This document shows positions 63,534-64,000 of a stretch of DNA of 64,000 nucleotides, one piece after another. The stretch's first letter is position 1; every line of letters begins with the position of its first letter. The position numbers were made by a program, and so were the translations under genes. The DNA is taken from the NCBI RefSeq assembly GCF_023373525.1, contig NZ_CP097218.1, positions 3,472,001 through 3,536,000 of the forward strand. The letters run 5' to 3'. The stretch is from Brachybacterium kimchii. Lineage in GTDB: Bacteria > Actinomycetota > Actinomycetes > Actinomycetales > Dermabacteraceae. The notes below the pieces were generated by a model. That model was given only the letters and a program-made list of their open reading frames with translations. It did not search any database and was not told the origin of the DNA.

Positions 63534-64000
63534 CCGCGTCCTCCTCACTGCCCGACGAGGTCGCCTGGTTCGTGCCCGGCCGGGTCGAGATGCTCGGCAA
63601 GCACACCGACTACGCCGGCGGGCGCTCCCTGCTGGCCGCCGTCGACCGCGGCCACACCGTCACCGCACGCGCCCGCGAGGACCGCATGCTGCTGGTCACG
63701 AGCTCCATCGCCCGGGAGACCCTCGAGATCGACCTCGACGCCGAGCCCTCCGGACGGCTCGGTGCGGGCCACTGGTCCGGGTACGTGCGCACCGTCGTCG
63801 ACCGGCTGCGCGCGAACTTCCCCGGCCGCTCCCGGGGCGCCGAGATCAGCATCGAATCGGACCTGCCGCTCGCGGCCGGGATGTCGAGCTCCTCGGCGCT
63901 CGTCGTCGGCCTCGCCCTCGCCTACGGCGAGCTCTGCCGGATGGGCGACGAGCCCGCCTACCGGGAGGTCGTCACCGATCGCGAGCGCCTCGCCGAATAC
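63530..64000 (+). CDS. GHMP family sugar kinase (galactokinase-like), 3' truncated by window edge
   Basis: The visible 157 residues hold the galactokinase-type signature GRVEMLGKHTDYAGG near residue 17-31 (typical form GRxNLIGEHxDY; here Glu is replaced by Lys) and the GHMP ATP loop LPLAAGMSSSSALV at about 110-123. The GTG start overlaps the nucleotidyltransferase stop. With that enzyme it forms a kinase/pyrophosphorylase pair that would convert a free sugar to a nucleotide sugar. The sugar is unknown. Confidence 0.85.
   Translation, partial: MTASSSLPDEVAWFVPGRVEMLGKHTDYAGGRSLLAAVDRGHTVTARAREDRMLLVTSSIARETLEIDLDAEPSGRLGAGHWSGYVRTVVDRLRANFPGRSRGAEISIESDLPLAAGMSSSSALVVGLALAYGELCRMGDEPAYREVVTDRERLAEY

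Overview
The window is very GC-rich, densely coded DNA with ATGA, GTGA and TGATG stop/start overlaps, GTG starts and RskA-type, BlaI/M56 and class F sortase genes. This points to an actinobacterium (Actinomycetota), probably Micrococcales and possibly a Dermabacteraceae/Brachybacterium-like organism; the genus is an inference from gene content and style only. I see no rRNA, tRNA, CRISPR array, complete transposon or prophage. Both edges cut genes: an enolase-superfamily dehydratase at the left and a galactokinase-like GHMP kinase at the right.

Left third (1-26 kb). A thiolase/acyl-CoA dehydrogenase operon (1305-3862) and a distant FadB-type trifunctional gene (21743-23893) share a 25-bp near-identical palindromic operator, so they look like one beta-oxidation regulon. 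A Nudix-type regulator (nrtR) with its own dyad heads the NAD de novo operon nadA-nadB-nadC plus a NifS-like cysteine desulfurase (6846-12008); nadB carries a small palindromic insertion. Around these lie a PLP dehydratase, a DUF402 protein, a membrane-anchored glutaredoxin-like protein, a universal stress protein, a Tat-exported sialidase and a YG-repeat membrane protein. Two decayed fragments occur here: a calpain-like peptidase tail (near 4.5 kb) and a duplicated GNAT tail (15.6 kb) next to a PAP2-type membrane protein.

Middle (25-46 kb). Mostly housekeeping and accessory metabolism: an aminotransferase, the sseA-sufE sulfur-transfer pair, asparaginase, RlmC-type rRNA methyltransferase, HrpB helicase, a RidA/MalY pair, a DinB/MerR/DUF2306 cluster, an SBF-family sodium symporter, a GCS2-type ligase, and a GntR regulator with an MFS exporter.

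Right third (46-64 kb). This is the most interesting region. A secreted PA-domain subtilase is interrupted by a one-base frameshift in a C/G homopolymer just before its catalytic serine. It is separated by an 11-bp-period repeat array from a CHRD-domain surface protein and its adjacent class F sortase. Then, all on the minus strand, come blaI-M56 peptidase, ctaG, copA, DUF5134, ycnI, copCD and sigK-rskA. A TCTAC-N5-GTAGA dyad occurs upstream of ctaG and of DUF5134, with a degenerate copy upstream of blaI. This suggests a BlaI-controlled copper-handling and cytochrome-oxidase-assembly regulon coupled to an ECF sigma factor. The window ends with a TetR/DUF308 divergent pair with a strong palindrome between them and an apparently leaderless nucleotidyltransferase-sugar kinase pair.
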